From assembly GCA_002943765.1 (NCBI GenBank), contig PQWQ01000007.1:1490501-1554500 (forward strand): 64,000 nucleotides of DNA, written 5' to 3'. Of the stretch, positions 40,565 to 52,221 are shown piece after piece; position 1 is the first letter of the stretch, and each line of letters starts with the position of its first letter. The DNA comes from Psoroptes ovis. Its lineage: Eukaryota; Arthropoda; Arachnida; Sarcoptiformes; Psoroptidae. A program made the translations under genes and the position numbers. Below the pieces are notes generated by a model. It had not been told where the DNA came from, made no database searches, and worked only from the letters and a program-made list of their open reading frames with translations.

Positions 40565-40669
40565 TACCTTCGATTTTGAATTGGTTTCATAATTCATTTG
40601 GATTCACTTAATTTTCCATTTCATTGTTGTGAATTATCGTGAATTTATCAATAAATCAGAAAATTGAAA

Positions 40670-41709
40670 ATGAAATTTATTATATCTTCGATCGTTTTAT
40701 CGTTACTTGTGCCAAGTGCCATCTTCGCTGCCGAAACTACACCACCAGCTTCCGAAGCAGCAGCAACACCATGTGGTCGTAGTACAATTCCAATCGATAA
40801 AAACACGAAAGAAGTTCGTACAGCAAAATTAGGTGAAGTTGTTTGGCATGCTGCTGTCGAAGCTAAAGGTTTGATTGGTGCACTATGGCAACTTCATTGT
40901 GGCGGTGTTGTCATAGCGAATAATGCAGTGTTGACATCTGCATCATGTATTGATGGGTAATTGGTCATTTTTAAGAATTCTATGAACTTTATTTTATTTG
41001 ATTTATTTATTTTGACATCTCAAACAATTTTAGTCAATTTTCTGGCATGAATCGTGTACAAGCAGGTATCATTGATAAACCAGAACCCGGTTGGTTCCTA
41101 GAATCTGCAGGCGAATCAAAACCAACACAATCATTTATTGAATCAGTCAAAACACATCCAAATTTCGATAAGAAAACAAAGGCCAACAATTTGGCCATTT
41201 TACGCTTGGCAATGCCATTTGATTTTGCAAAAACTGAAGGAAACATTTCGAACATTTGTATGCCAGCAACTTCAATAAAAAATGCTAGTTTACCTCAAGA
41301 TGAACCATTATTTATTGCTGGGTGGGGTACTGGTGGTATCGTGAAAGAAATACGTAAACAATTACGCATTCGGCCAACAAAAATTGTCGATTGTCCAAAA
41401 ACTTTGAAATTAAATCCAAATGAATTTTGTGTTACACAACAAATCGAAGATGATTTGGAGCCAACAACAACAACAACAACCGAAGCCACAATGGAAACAA
41501 CAACAACGATCATTGATGATGAACCAGTATTCGAATGTGAAGGTGATATGGGTGGATCATTGTTTACGGCCAACACCGATGAAAGTGGATCAATATTGTT
41601 GGGTATTGCATCACGTGGTAAAAATTGTACCACCGATGATCCGATGATTTATTTAGACGTGTTTCCATATCTTGAATGGATCGAAAAAGAATCAAAACCA
41701 TATTTTTAA
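40670..41709 (+). CDS. Secreted, catalytically inactive serine protease homologue, 320 aa
   Basis: Chymotrypsin-fold protein that has lost enzyme activity. Two exons, 40670-40956 and 41034-41709 (963 bases). A clear signal peptide covers about residues 1-20 (hydrophobic run ending SAIFA). The fold is recognised from LHCGGVVIANNAVLTSASC, NNLAILRL, AGWGTGG and CEGDMGGSLF. All three catalytic residues are replaced: His by Ser92 (TSASC for TAAHC), Asp by Asn148, and Ser by Met268 (GDMGG for GDSGG). The IVGG activation site is absent. A Thr-rich insert (two T runs, about residues 234-251) precedes the former active-site serine. The upstream Cys (TPCGR) that pairs with the NICMP Cys is kept, so the fold is probably intact. 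Inactive paralogues are common in mites, for example scabies mites; the role here, perhaps inhibition or binding, is unknown. Confidence 0.93.
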
Positions 41710-41731
41710 ATCAATAATATGTGATTCATTA

Positions 41732-41805
41732 CACTGTCCGGCTCCAAGTTAGGATTTTTCGAACTAAATTCAATTCTTAAAATCCTAACTTTGAGCTTGA
41801 CAATG
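41732..41805. mobile_element. TA-flanked palindromic mini-element in a 3' untranslated region
   Basis: Near-perfect inverted arms (about 41728-41758 and 41779-41809, 31 bases each with four mismatches) around a 20-base loop. The unit at 41732-41805 begins CACTGTC and ends GACAATG, with TA on both sides, resembling the ends of Tc1-like transposons. It lies between the protease-homologue stop (41709) and its AATAAA (41827), so it would form a strong hairpin in that mRNA. It could instead be a native RNA hairpin. Confidence 0.6.
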
Positions 41806-41826
41806 TAATATTGATTTGAGATTTGA

Positions 41827-41832
41827 AATAAA
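41827..41832 (+). promoter_or_regulatory. Polyadenylation signal of the serine protease homologue
   Basis: AATAAA 118 bases after the stop codon, just beyond the hairpin element, followed by T-rich sequence. Confidence 0.55.
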
Positions 41833-42224
41833 ATTTTATTTTCAATTCTAATTTCAAACAATTTTTGTTGATAATAATTACATAATCATGGTGTATGCAC
41901 GGTGTATCATACAATGATCATTTTGCAAAATTAGAAAATCACAGATATTCAAAGAAAAATAAATCAAATAAATTGTGTTTGTGTTCACGTGTGATAATAT
42001 ATAAAAAATAATACAAAAGTGAATTGATATATTAATTGATATTCAAATAAACATTTGCACGAGTGTGTTGATAAAGTGTTTTATTTAATTAAAATTCAAT
42101 CAAATATTTAAATATATATTCAAACAAGGCTCAATTCAAAGGAAGATTTCGTTGATTTATTTTTTAAATGTTTGATTCATTTTTTTGTGGTAAATTCGAG
42201 TTTAATCGATTCTGACTTTTGAAA

Positions 42225-44540
42225 TCACTCGGTCCGGGTATTGGCAGCAACAATAATAACGACACCGATCAAGAAAACGATCCATATGATCCAGTAGAAT
42301 ACGAATAATGTCATACGCCATTCCGAACATGAACGTTTATGTTGTTGTTCTTGTTGATGTTGCAAGGAATCATGATGATTATGATTCGATGGTGGTAATA
42401 ATGTTGTACCTGATTGTGTTAGAATGGCAGTAGCAACCATATTATCAACAAGTGGTGGTTGATATTTTGCCGATGCTTCATAACCTTTTAATTCTCGCAA
42501 CTGTGCTTCTTGTTTGGCTTGTTCTTCGACCATTGCCAATATTTGTGATGTTTGATCATTCGGTTGTTGTTGCTGATCTGGATGTTGTTTAGATTCACCA
42601 ATTAATTGTTGACCAATTTTGTTCATTGTTACTGTTGCCACTGTTATTGGTGAACAATTCGATAACCGATGTGGACTAGATGATGTTCGCTGTTGATGAT
42701 CATAATTATTGTATTGATCATCAATTCTTTGTTGTTGTTTTTGTAATTCATTATTATTTGTTAATGAAGAATCAGCTGTTGCTGAATTATCGATTAACGA
42801 TGATGAACCAATCGTATGATGTAAAGATAATGGTGATGGTGATGATGACAGATTGTTGGTATTATCATTTCTTAATGGTGATTGTTGATATTGATGATGA
42901 TGATGATAGTTTGATGAATGGTGATTGTTGTTGAATGGTATATTTTGATTATGATTATGATTCTGATGATGATGTTGTTGATGTTGATTATTTTGATGTA
43001 TAAATACATTTGTTTTTAAATTATTGGACGGAAGTGATGATGAACGATATCCAGAATTCATTGATATTAAATCATCATTATCGATTGTCGATTTGTTTGT
43101 ATTATTATCATTATTATGACGATTATTATTCATTCCCATCATCATCATTAAATGATGATGATGATGATGATGTGAAGAAGATGAATTCGTATGATGACAA
43201 TTATTGTGGCTACAATCATTATGACTATTAACTATTGCTAATTGACGATTATTATTCAATGAATTCGAACTACTATATCGTTCTAATTGATTCGGATGTA
43301 GCCGATGATGTGGTGGCCGATAATAATGTTGATGATATTGTTGAAATTTCTGAGGTTGTTGCTGCTGCTGTAGCTGTTGTTGTTGTTGTTGTTGTTGATA
43401 ATTATGTAATGAATTATTATGACAATAATGTTGATTATTATTATAATACGATTGATGATGATTATGATTCAAATTATGATATGTTGATGATGTTGGTGAT
43501 GAATCATAACAAATCATATTCGATATATTATTCAATGATCCACCGACAACTTGACTGTTTATGTTTTGATTTTCTATCAAATTTGATAAATGATTATTAT
43601 TGTTAGTTGACATCATTAACATTGGTGATGATGGTGGTGGAGGTGGGGGTGGTGGCGTTGAATTTGCAATAAAATTTTGATATAAATTCATATTTTTATT
43701 ATTATTACCATTGTGATTATCATTCAAATTCAATGGCGCTTGATTATCACTGATTTTCCCACCGATCGGTGATTCCGCTGCAATTCCAATCAAATTATTC
43801 ATTTGATTATTCATAGCAATATCACTGTTGATTGTTTGATTATGATTTTTAATATTATTATTATTATTATTATTATTGATCATTGTGGCTAATAATCGAT
43901 TTCGATTCTGATGCAGAATAAATTTTTGATACAATTGATTCGATATGGCTTTACGTTGTAATGATTGTAATTGTACATTATTATTGTAATTATTATTTGA
44001 TAATGAATAAAAATATTCTTGTTCAGGCTTTACTTGATGCTGATGTTGTTGTTGTTGATGCTGATCAATTTCGAATGAAATTGAAATATTTTCTACGTCA
44101 TTGCTGTTATTATTGGGTTCGATATTGTAATTAATATGATTATTATTATTACATTGAACAACATTTGGCAACAAAAACAATGATGTTGATTGATTAATTA
44201 AATGTTCATTAATGTTCAATGAATCATATGTCGATTGTTGATGTTCATCATTATAATTGTATTCAATATTCGTATTCGATTGATGAACATCTTGAAATTG
44301 TTCTGGTGGTTCAATAATAAATATAATTGATGATGTTGTTGATTTTGATTTAGATGATTTTGCCGATGATTTACTTTTTGATGATGCAGATGTTATCGAT
44401 GAATGTTCACAATCATATTCATCATCATCATCTCCATCAACATCATCTTCATATGGATCATCATAAGGGTGAAATGTTTGATTGTTATTAATATATTCAT
44501 TCTGTTGATTATTATTATTACTAAATGTTACGTTGAACAT
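42225..44540 (-). CDS. Asn/Gln/His-rich protein with a C-terminal membrane anchor, 771 aa
   Basis: A single uninterrupted minus-strand frame. I do not recognise the family. From the N-terminus: a short Asn-rich start, an acidic block (DDPYEDDVDGDDDD), and a Ser/Lys patch. Then come about 580 residues dominated by Asn, Gln, His and Ser runs, with a polyproline tract and two short poly-His blocks. Residues about 663-742 are different: a charged, helix-like segment (MVEEQAKQEAQLRELKG) and a Pro/Thr-rich part without repeats, ending in a SCSEWR motif. Residues about 744-766 form a strongly hydrophobic aromatic segment, leaving only a five- to six-residue tail, so this looks like a tail-anchored or single-pass protein. 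The non-repetitive C-terminus is the best evidence that it is a real gene. Upstream exons or introns cannot be excluded. A minus-strand AATAAA lies at 42156-42161. Confidence 0.65.
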   Translation of the reverse strand: MFNVTFSNNNNQQNEYINNNQTFHPYDDPYEDDVDGDDDDEYDCEHSSITSASSKSKSSAKSSKSKSTTSSIIFIIEPPEQFQDVHQSNTNIEYNYNDEHQQSTYDSLNINEHLINQSTSLFLLPNVVQCNNNNHINYNIEPNNNSNDVENISISFEIDQHQQQQHQHQVKPEQEYFYSLSNNNYNNNVQLQSLQRKAISNQLYQKFILHQNRNRLLATMINNNNNNNNIKNHNQTINSDIAMNNQMNNLIGIAAESPIGGKISDNQAPLNLNDNHNGNNNKNMNLYQNFIANSTPPPPPPPPSSPMLMMSTNNNNHLSNLIENQNINSQVVGGSLNNISNMICYDSSPTSSTYHNLNHNHHQSYYNNNQHYCHNNSLHNYQQQQQQQQLQQQQQPQKFQQYHQHYYRPPHHRLHPNQLERYSSSNSLNNNRQLAIVNSHNDCSHNNCHHTNSSSSHHHHHHHLMMMMGMNNNRHNNDNNTNKSTIDNDDLISMNSGYRSSSLPSNNLKTNVFIHQNNQHQQHHHQNHNHNQNIPFNNNHHSSNYHHHHQYQQSPLRNDNTNNLSSSPSPLSLHHTIGSSSLIDNSATADSSLTNNNELQKQQQRIDDQYNNYDHQQRTSSSPHRLSNCSPITVATVTMNKIGQQLIGESKQHPDQQQQPNDQTSQILAMVEEQAKQEAQLRELKGYEASAKYQPPLVDNMVATAILTQSGTTLLPPSNHNHHDSLQHQQEQQHKRSCSEWRMTLFVFYWIIWIVFLIGVVIIVAANTRTE

Positions 44541-47500
44541 CGATAATAATAATAATAATAATTAATGATATTCGGTGATAAATTTAATCAATTAATTTTG
44601 TTGAAAATAAGAAAATAAATCGGTGACATCTGTGGATGATAATTTAAGATAAAATTTAAGAAAATTAAAAGAAATTAACTTGGAGAAAAACACGCATATT
44701 CATTGAATTCAATGAATTAAATTCAAAATTAAATCATCGTTAAAATCATCCTCAAGTCATTATATTTTAATGGAGATTCAATGAAGAATAAATGAATGAA
44801 TGGATGAATGAATAAATGATAAAGTGTCAACCGACATACACCGACAACACAGAACAAGATACAAAATTTAAAAAAAATCCATGATTAATTATCTTAAAAA
44901 TTAAAAGAAATAAAAGAAAATCACAGTTTTCTCTACAGTGACATTTCTACAAAATGGTGAACGTAATTAATATCATTTGTATTCAATGAAGATGAATATT
45001 TGAATGTTTGAATTTGAATTCAAATTTAAATTTGCCCCATAGAAAAATGGAAAAATGGTGAAAAATTCAAATAAAAAACATGAAAAAAAAGCAATTCATG
45101 GCTCAAACTAAATGAAGAATTATCCGTTCATGTTCGTGTCGCAGAATCAATGTTAAATTGTTGGAAATTTCTGGGGAAAATAAAACTAAAACAAGATAAA
45201 TTGATCGATACAAAGAAATTAGTTTGTTACAAAGTTTTTTTTTTGCTCGGTTCGCCAAAATTTACACATAAGACTCACGAAGAAAAAGATCGAATAAAAT
45301 TTGTCTTAAAGAGTTTCGGGTTTTGTTTCGAAAAACACAAAAAACGAAGAAAAAGTCTTAAGACATTTTCTCGCATTGTGAACAAGACAATAAGATACAT
45401 TCCATTATTCATTGCACATTATTAAACATTTAAAGATTCAAACATTTGAAAATACATAAACACGCACACACACATCATCGTGTTTGGCTGAATGTTTCGG
45501 TATTTTCGTATCGATTTTCACATTTTTACATTCAACTATTTTAGAAAACTATGAATTATCCGAATTCTTTGCAGTTTTCTCGGTCGTGTTGGTATTTGTT
45601 TCGGTTATTCGTCTCGGGTATTTGTTTCGGTGCTCGGGAGAGTTTCTCCTGTAGCAATATCTCTGTTGTGCGTGTGTATTGGTCGCTATTCGGTCGCTGA
45701 TTATTAAATCAACGGGCCAAAAAAACAAATGAAAACAAAGAGCCATGAATTTGGTGAATTTCGGATCACGAAATTTTCTCACACATTTATCACATTAAAA
45801 CAAGTGAACACAAAAAAACATTGCCACAGTCTTAAATGCTAAAGTGAAATGCATCTAAAACATTGTAATAATATCAATGATAATATCATCAACAGCAAAA
45901 ACAACGAATCGTATTGATTTTTGACGATTGTTATAAATGGTAAATGTTAAATGCTGTAATGAATTGAATTACATGGGAATACATCTTTAAAATGTTCATG
46001 GAACGGTGTGTGTGTCTCAAATGGTGTGAATTAATCAACGTAATGAATGAATGAATGAATTGAAAGAAAATGGATGGATTCTTTTGACTTTAAATGGAAA
46101 TAATGGAATTGATGCCTGTTGTGTTGTCAAGATATTCAAGAATGCAATCGAGTCGAGGTGCTGCAAAATATTGAATTTTGCAAAATTAATGAATTTTTTT
46201 TTGCTGCTGTTTTTAATGATTTTTCAATAATTAATTAATTAATTTAATTAATCGTGTTTATCATTCGAGAAACAGAGGAAGCATTTGCCATGTTTGATAT
46301 TTGCTATTTTTACGTTTGATTGCATTTGATTAATACGTTATACTTTGGAATTGAATCATTTGATTTGATAATGGAAATGTTTGCAATTTCGATTCACAAA
46401 TTCATTTGCCAAACGCAAACAAATGATAAATTTGATTTGTTTCAATAATGAATGAATTTGTTTAATTATAACGGAACTTAATTCATTTGTAAGTAAAAAA
46501 TTAATAATAAAACTTTAAGGAAACTCATGAATATTGTTTTCAAATTCATGTGAATTTCAAATCAATATTTGATTGAAGAATTATTTTTACGTACAAATTT
46601 TATAATTGAAATTGATTTGTATCAAAGTTATTCCGATGTTATTAAGATGTTTGTTTTGAATTTTTCAAATTTCAACTTTTAAATTTCAATTTTCAAACAC
46701 TTGTCAACACTAAACTACAATCAAAATAACAAAAATTGTCCTGCAAATCGCATTGTTTTTGTTTTCGAAACACCTTGGAAACCTTCATTTTGGAATGAAC
46801 GAGTTGATCGATTTTGTTAATTTGTCAGAGATGACTTTTATCAAATTCACGAAATTCTTCTTCCTTGGATCGATAAGCGCTTGAATTTGCCCAAGTCAAA
46901 TCTAGCTAAACTTAATAATTCAATGAATACCATCGAGTTCCCATACACCAATCGACAAATGAATTATTCACCCTAAATCATTTTTTTCCATTCACAATCA
47001 TAACAATTATAATTATCATTAAACATAAGAGAAAAATAATGAAATATTATCATTTGACCAAAAAATATTTTTCCATTTTCCATTATCTCTCTGCTATTTA
47101 CCCTACTTTTTACTTGATTGTTCGCCTTTGCTAATTTAAAATTCTACAATCGAATCATCAAAATCTATTTTTGTAATTTTCATGTTTCATTTTGTTTTTC
47201 GATTTATTTCATTTTCATTTGTTTTCATTCATTCTCAGCCATTTTCATTCATTTCTTTTCGGTATTCTTCGGTAGTATTCGGTCAATAATAATAATATCT
47301 TTCCATAATATTGATAATAATAATAATATTCACTTAACCAAGAGCTGAAACGTAATTTCTTGCCATTGTTAACCATTTTTAACCACCAATGTATACCGAT
47401 TGTTTCCATTGGAAACACAGCAATACATACAAACACACCAACACAAACACACACACATGGCACACTTGTATGTACCCAAAAAAGAATATAATTTAGATAC

Positions 47501-49468
47501 AGGAGAATATTCCAAATATTCTTGTTTTGATCTCAGAAATTATTGTTGTTCATTGTATTTTGCCTAGAATAATTTGTCGCCAACGCCTTACTTAATCAAT
47601 GGGAAAGAAAAGAAAAGAAAATGAATGGAATTCACATACTTATTTAATAGAAGATAATCAATTCTTCTTCGTTTTCTTCTCCGATATCTATTATATCTAT
47701 TTTGTTATTGCTATCATTGTTATTCAATTCAATTCAATTCAATTCAAACGTTAATAGTTAATAGAAAAGAAAAAAAAATGTAATACATTAAATAATATCA
47801 AATAATATTGATTATAATATGAAATAATAATAATAATAAATGGAATAATGAAAATAAAATGAAAATAACTAAATAGCTAAAGCAGAAAATGAAAGCCATG
47901 AGGAGATGAATATGATGAAGATGAAAGAAGAAAAACAAAAATCAATGATTTTGAATTTTTTGAATCTTGAATCAAGGACAACACCAACAACAACAACGAT
48001 CGACGAAGACAACAACAACAACAACAACAATAAATAAATAAATAATGATAATAATAAGAAAATTCAGGCATTATCATTTAGCATTACTTTTATCATTGTT
48101 TGTGATGGAATTTCGAAAATATTTAGACAAATATTGTCGTCGACAATTCTACTGTAGAATAATCTAGTGTGGAATAGTCTGTAGAATGGTGTGTGAAATG
48201 ATGATGATGATGATGAAGAATATCGAAGTAAAATGAAGGCATACGAGCTATACAAATTGAATATATATTTTAAGCTATGAAATATGAAATCATTATTCAA
48301 TTGATTGATTGAATGATTGATATAATTTTCAATTGAATTATGTGATTGAATAATGATTCGAGAAAAAACATTCAATATTTGAAAATACAAAAAAACATTG
48401 AAAATTTGAGCATTTTCTACGAGGGAATCTAGAGAATTGATTTTGATTAAATTATGTTTTTCCAATGTAAAATTCAATGCATATGCAATTCATTTTCGAT
48501 ATAAAATCGTTGCATATTTTCAATGTATTTCAGTGTAAATCAATGTACATCAATGTATAACAATGTATCAATGTTTTCAATCTATTTACCAATAATTTTT
48601 CGATATTTTCCGAGAAATTTTTCGTCTCTTCTATTCTCTCAGACAAATTGAAATATTGATATTGATCAATATTCATTATATTGATATGAATCTTAACAGA
48701 TGAATATCAAAATGTTATAAAATAAATAAATGAATAAATAATGAAATAAAATTCAAATTCGAATTGAATCGGAATGTTTTTTTTTCAGAATCATTTTTCC
48801 AAAGAAAAATTCCATGAATATTATCAAATCATGGAATATTCATTCATTTTTCTTGCATAATTTCCAATCCATAATGATAATTGAAAATTCTTTGATTTTT
48901 TTTCTGTCAAATTTTTTTCAAAGATATTTGTGTAATTTAATACATGGTACATGTGTGTTTGTAAATGATTTTTGCCATTTTTTGCAGCCCAATTGGCCAC
49001 TAATTGGCAAATATGCACAGTGCGAACCCAGTCGTTTATAAAACACAGGGACCCAGGGACACAAGGCAAATTGAAATTTCAAATTTTCAAAATTTTTATC
49101 TTCAGAAAATTTTTTTCAGTTCAATAAATCATTTGAGCCATGTTTAAGCCATAAATGGGGAGATTGTGTTTGGCATTTGAATTTGTAATATTTGATATTA
49201 AAATATTTGAAAATTAGCAAAAAATGAATGAATGAAAATATTCAAAAACATAAATTTAACAAAAATAATAATTAAAAGTCTTTGTTAAATAATTAAATTT
49301 GATTTTGGCTTTGTTTAGTTGCAAAATCTGCAAGGAATTTGCTCAAACATAGCCATGCTGTCCAGTGCGACCGGTTCAATCGGTTCCAACAATCCAATCG
49401 GTTCAATTGATTAAATCAAAAATTAATTGGAATTATCTGAATCAATGAATACAATGACATTTTGGACC

Positions 49469-49494
<26 letters not shown>
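49469..49494 (+). repeat. A26 homopolymer
   Basis: Twenty-six A residues followed by a copy-like sequence: TACAATGA and TTTGGAC occur on both sides. It could be the A-tail of a retroposed fragment, but no target duplication is clear. Confidence 0.8.
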
Positions 49495-49499
<5 letters not shown>

Positions 49500-50996
49500 T
49501 GATATTTGGGACAAAGAAAAAAATACAAATTTACTGTCCATAATTATTTCAACAAAAAACTAATTAATTAATTGTTAATTATATTTAAACGAGCTGTAAA
49601 ACAGATCAAAACAAAACAATAATTAATAATGATAAATGGTCAATGATTTATTTCAATATTATGATTTTGAATATATAATCATAATTAAAATGATCTTTCA
49701 TTAATTAGATTTATATGACCTAAAACTCTAATTCCATAGAACACCATTGTTGAAGCAATTATCAATCAAATCAACTTTTCTAGTCGATAGCATTAATGCC
49801 ATTAACAGGATCGCAACTGATTCAACTGTTTTTATTTGAATTTTCATTTGAATAACCACGAACAGCATGAAACTTAGAATTTGTTCGTATTATAATAAAT
49901 AATTGTTTGACTTTGTCTTTGTTATTCAATGATTTCAATGACAAATTTTCAGTATTTCACATTGTCACCGAACAAATTCTGAACACATGTGGCTAAATAA
50001 TAATAAAAAATATTCCCATCGTCAATAGACTTGTTTAAAAATTTTTTTTTTACCCGGGACAAAATCAATGAAAAACCGGCATTGTTCTAATTATTGTTAT
50101 TGTCATATGATTCATTTGAGATTCATTAATTCAAATATTCAAATTTCCAACGAAAAAAAAACGAATAGAATTGAATTGAATGGAATGAATCGCTTTCTGG
50201 TAAATATTTATTTTCATTCATTCAACCAGTAATAACATAATTATCATTAACGATTATACCATACGTCGTACTGATACACATACATTGCACACATGGCATT
50301 CCTTTGGTCCCGAGAATTCAGGGGAAAAATATGAAAAATTCTTGGAAGAATTTCTTCTTTGAAATTTCTCCACATTTTTCTTCGAAGTAGAAAACACCAC
50401 CACATGACTAAATGAATTATTCGCGAGAAAACTGGAAAAACTGGAAAATTTGCATCTTTTACTCGATGGCCTGGCCAAATTCTGGCGAAAATAATGAATA
50501 ATCATGAGTTTGATAATAATCATTTTTTTTTTGCAAAGTTTATGGACCGTTTTTATGTATTATTATTCCTCGGTACATTTTTTTTAACCAAACACAAATA
50601 ATTGAAAGTTTATACAAAATTTCAACTTTTTTCGCCCGCAATTTCTTGACGATACAATTTTCTGAATGTTCAAAGTATTTTGGCTAAAATTCGGCTGAAA
50701 TTTGGCTGATGGAAAAATATTTTTGAAATATCAAATGAAACATTAAATGTCGTACGGCCATATGCGGGCATAATTCAATTTGAAAATTTCAAATATTTCA
50801 AACAAATTTCAAATAATAATTTCATTTCAATGCCATATAATTCAAATAAAATTTGATTTTAATTTCAAAAATGATTGAAATTTTGGATAGAAATGATTAT
50901 ACATAATTTCATATTTTGCCTATTTCAAAATTTCGAAATTTGTTTTCAAGTGCAAAATTCTGACCATACTCATTCAAATATCGATATCAAAAAATA

Positions 50997-51113
50997 CAGG
51001 GTTTCAAGTTTTAATTCAGAGAGTAAGTTGATTTTCGTAGTTTTGAATTGTATTTCAAATCGTAACATTACGAAATTAAATTTTAAAACTACGAATTAAA
51101 ACTTTAAACCCTG
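50997..51113. mobile_element. TA-flanked 117-bp miniature inverted-repeat element
   Basis: Outer arms of 21 bases (50997-51017 and 51093-51113) begin CAGGGTTT and end AAACCCTG and differ at one position. A second inner inverted repeat (TTCGTAGTTTT with AAAACTACGAA) continues the pairing. TA dinucleotides flank both ends (50995-50996 and 51114-51115). The size, terminal repeats and TA flanks fit a miniature inverted-repeat transposable element of a Tc1/mariner-type system. There is no coding capacity. Confidence 0.7.
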
Positions 51114-52080
51114 TAATAATATAAAATGTACTAAAAAGAAGAAATAATTCCAAGTTTTTTGGTCATGTTAAATAAATGTTTGTTTGTTTGAATGAGCAAG
51201 GAATGTAAGTATTTTTTTTTATTCGTAAATATTTATCGAAGCATTTTTCACAATTTCAAATGTATTATTATTTTTCGATTTGTAAATATTGAATATAGAA
51301 TTCAACTCAATCAAATTTCAATCATTTGAACCAAGAGCAAAAGTCAGTTGAATAAAACGTATATCGACTGAGCAAACAACCAAACAAACAAACAAACCGA
51401 CTGACCAACTGAACCAAACAAACAATAATAAAATAAACTGACCAAACAAACAATCAAATGAAAATGCGAAATGTGAAATAAAATGAAAATTTTATTGATT
51501 TATTTTGTTTTGAATCGATTTTTCAGAATATTTCCAGAATCTCTGATTCGTGAATGTTCTGTTTCGTTCATTTCCAAACGATTAAATTTAAAATCGTATT
51601 TGAATTTAAGAAGAGAGAAAAAATTCAATACGATTTAGTTTAGTTTAGATTATTCAGAATTCAATTCTGTTCATCGTTCATTCGTGTGTGCATGTGTTTA
51701 CATTTCTGATAATGCCAATAATAATGATAATATCAAAATTGAAATGAAATGGAAAAATCCCGAGCTTTAAAACATAAAAACATTTTGTTACAATTTTTGT
51801 TTTCTTCCCGTTTTTCTAAATAAAATTTCAAAATTATCAAAGATTCTTTGCGAAGAAAGAATCTGAAAATTTAATTATAATGATTTGGTCATTTGACAAT
51901 TGGAAAAAGTATTATTTTTTTGAACAAAGAATCTTAGTAAAGAATGTCAATATTCTTCGAGATATAATTGAATTAATAAATCACGCATTTAATTAAATAA
52001 ATGTTTCGAATATGTTCTTATTGTTATTATGGAAATAAAAGCTAAATGGATGATGAAGAATTAATGATAATTAAATAATT

Positions 52081-52221
52081 GATTATCATTCGAATGATAA
52101 TGTACTTGCAATTTACTCTTCCAGTTTTATGAATGATTATCGTGTGATTATCGAATGATAATCGAGTTATCAATAATTGTGACCATCATTATCTGTGATA
52201 ATCATAATTATGATTATCACA
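52081..52221. repeat. Cluster of GATTATC/GATAATC palindromes
   Basis: Three palindromic units occur in 140 bases: a perfect 20-bp palindrome at 52082-52101, an 18-base hairpin at 52146-52163, and a perfect 28-bp palindrome at 52194-52221. A flanking direct repeat, TTAGAACCTCACAAAATG at 52224-52241, recurs with small changes at 52397-52415. The function is unknown. Confidence 0.75.

Noticed and set aside
42680..43606. Plus-strand Asp/Val/Tyr-rich frames
   Set aside because: Shadows of the CAT/AAT/CAA repeats in the minus-strand Asn/Gln/His-rich gene.
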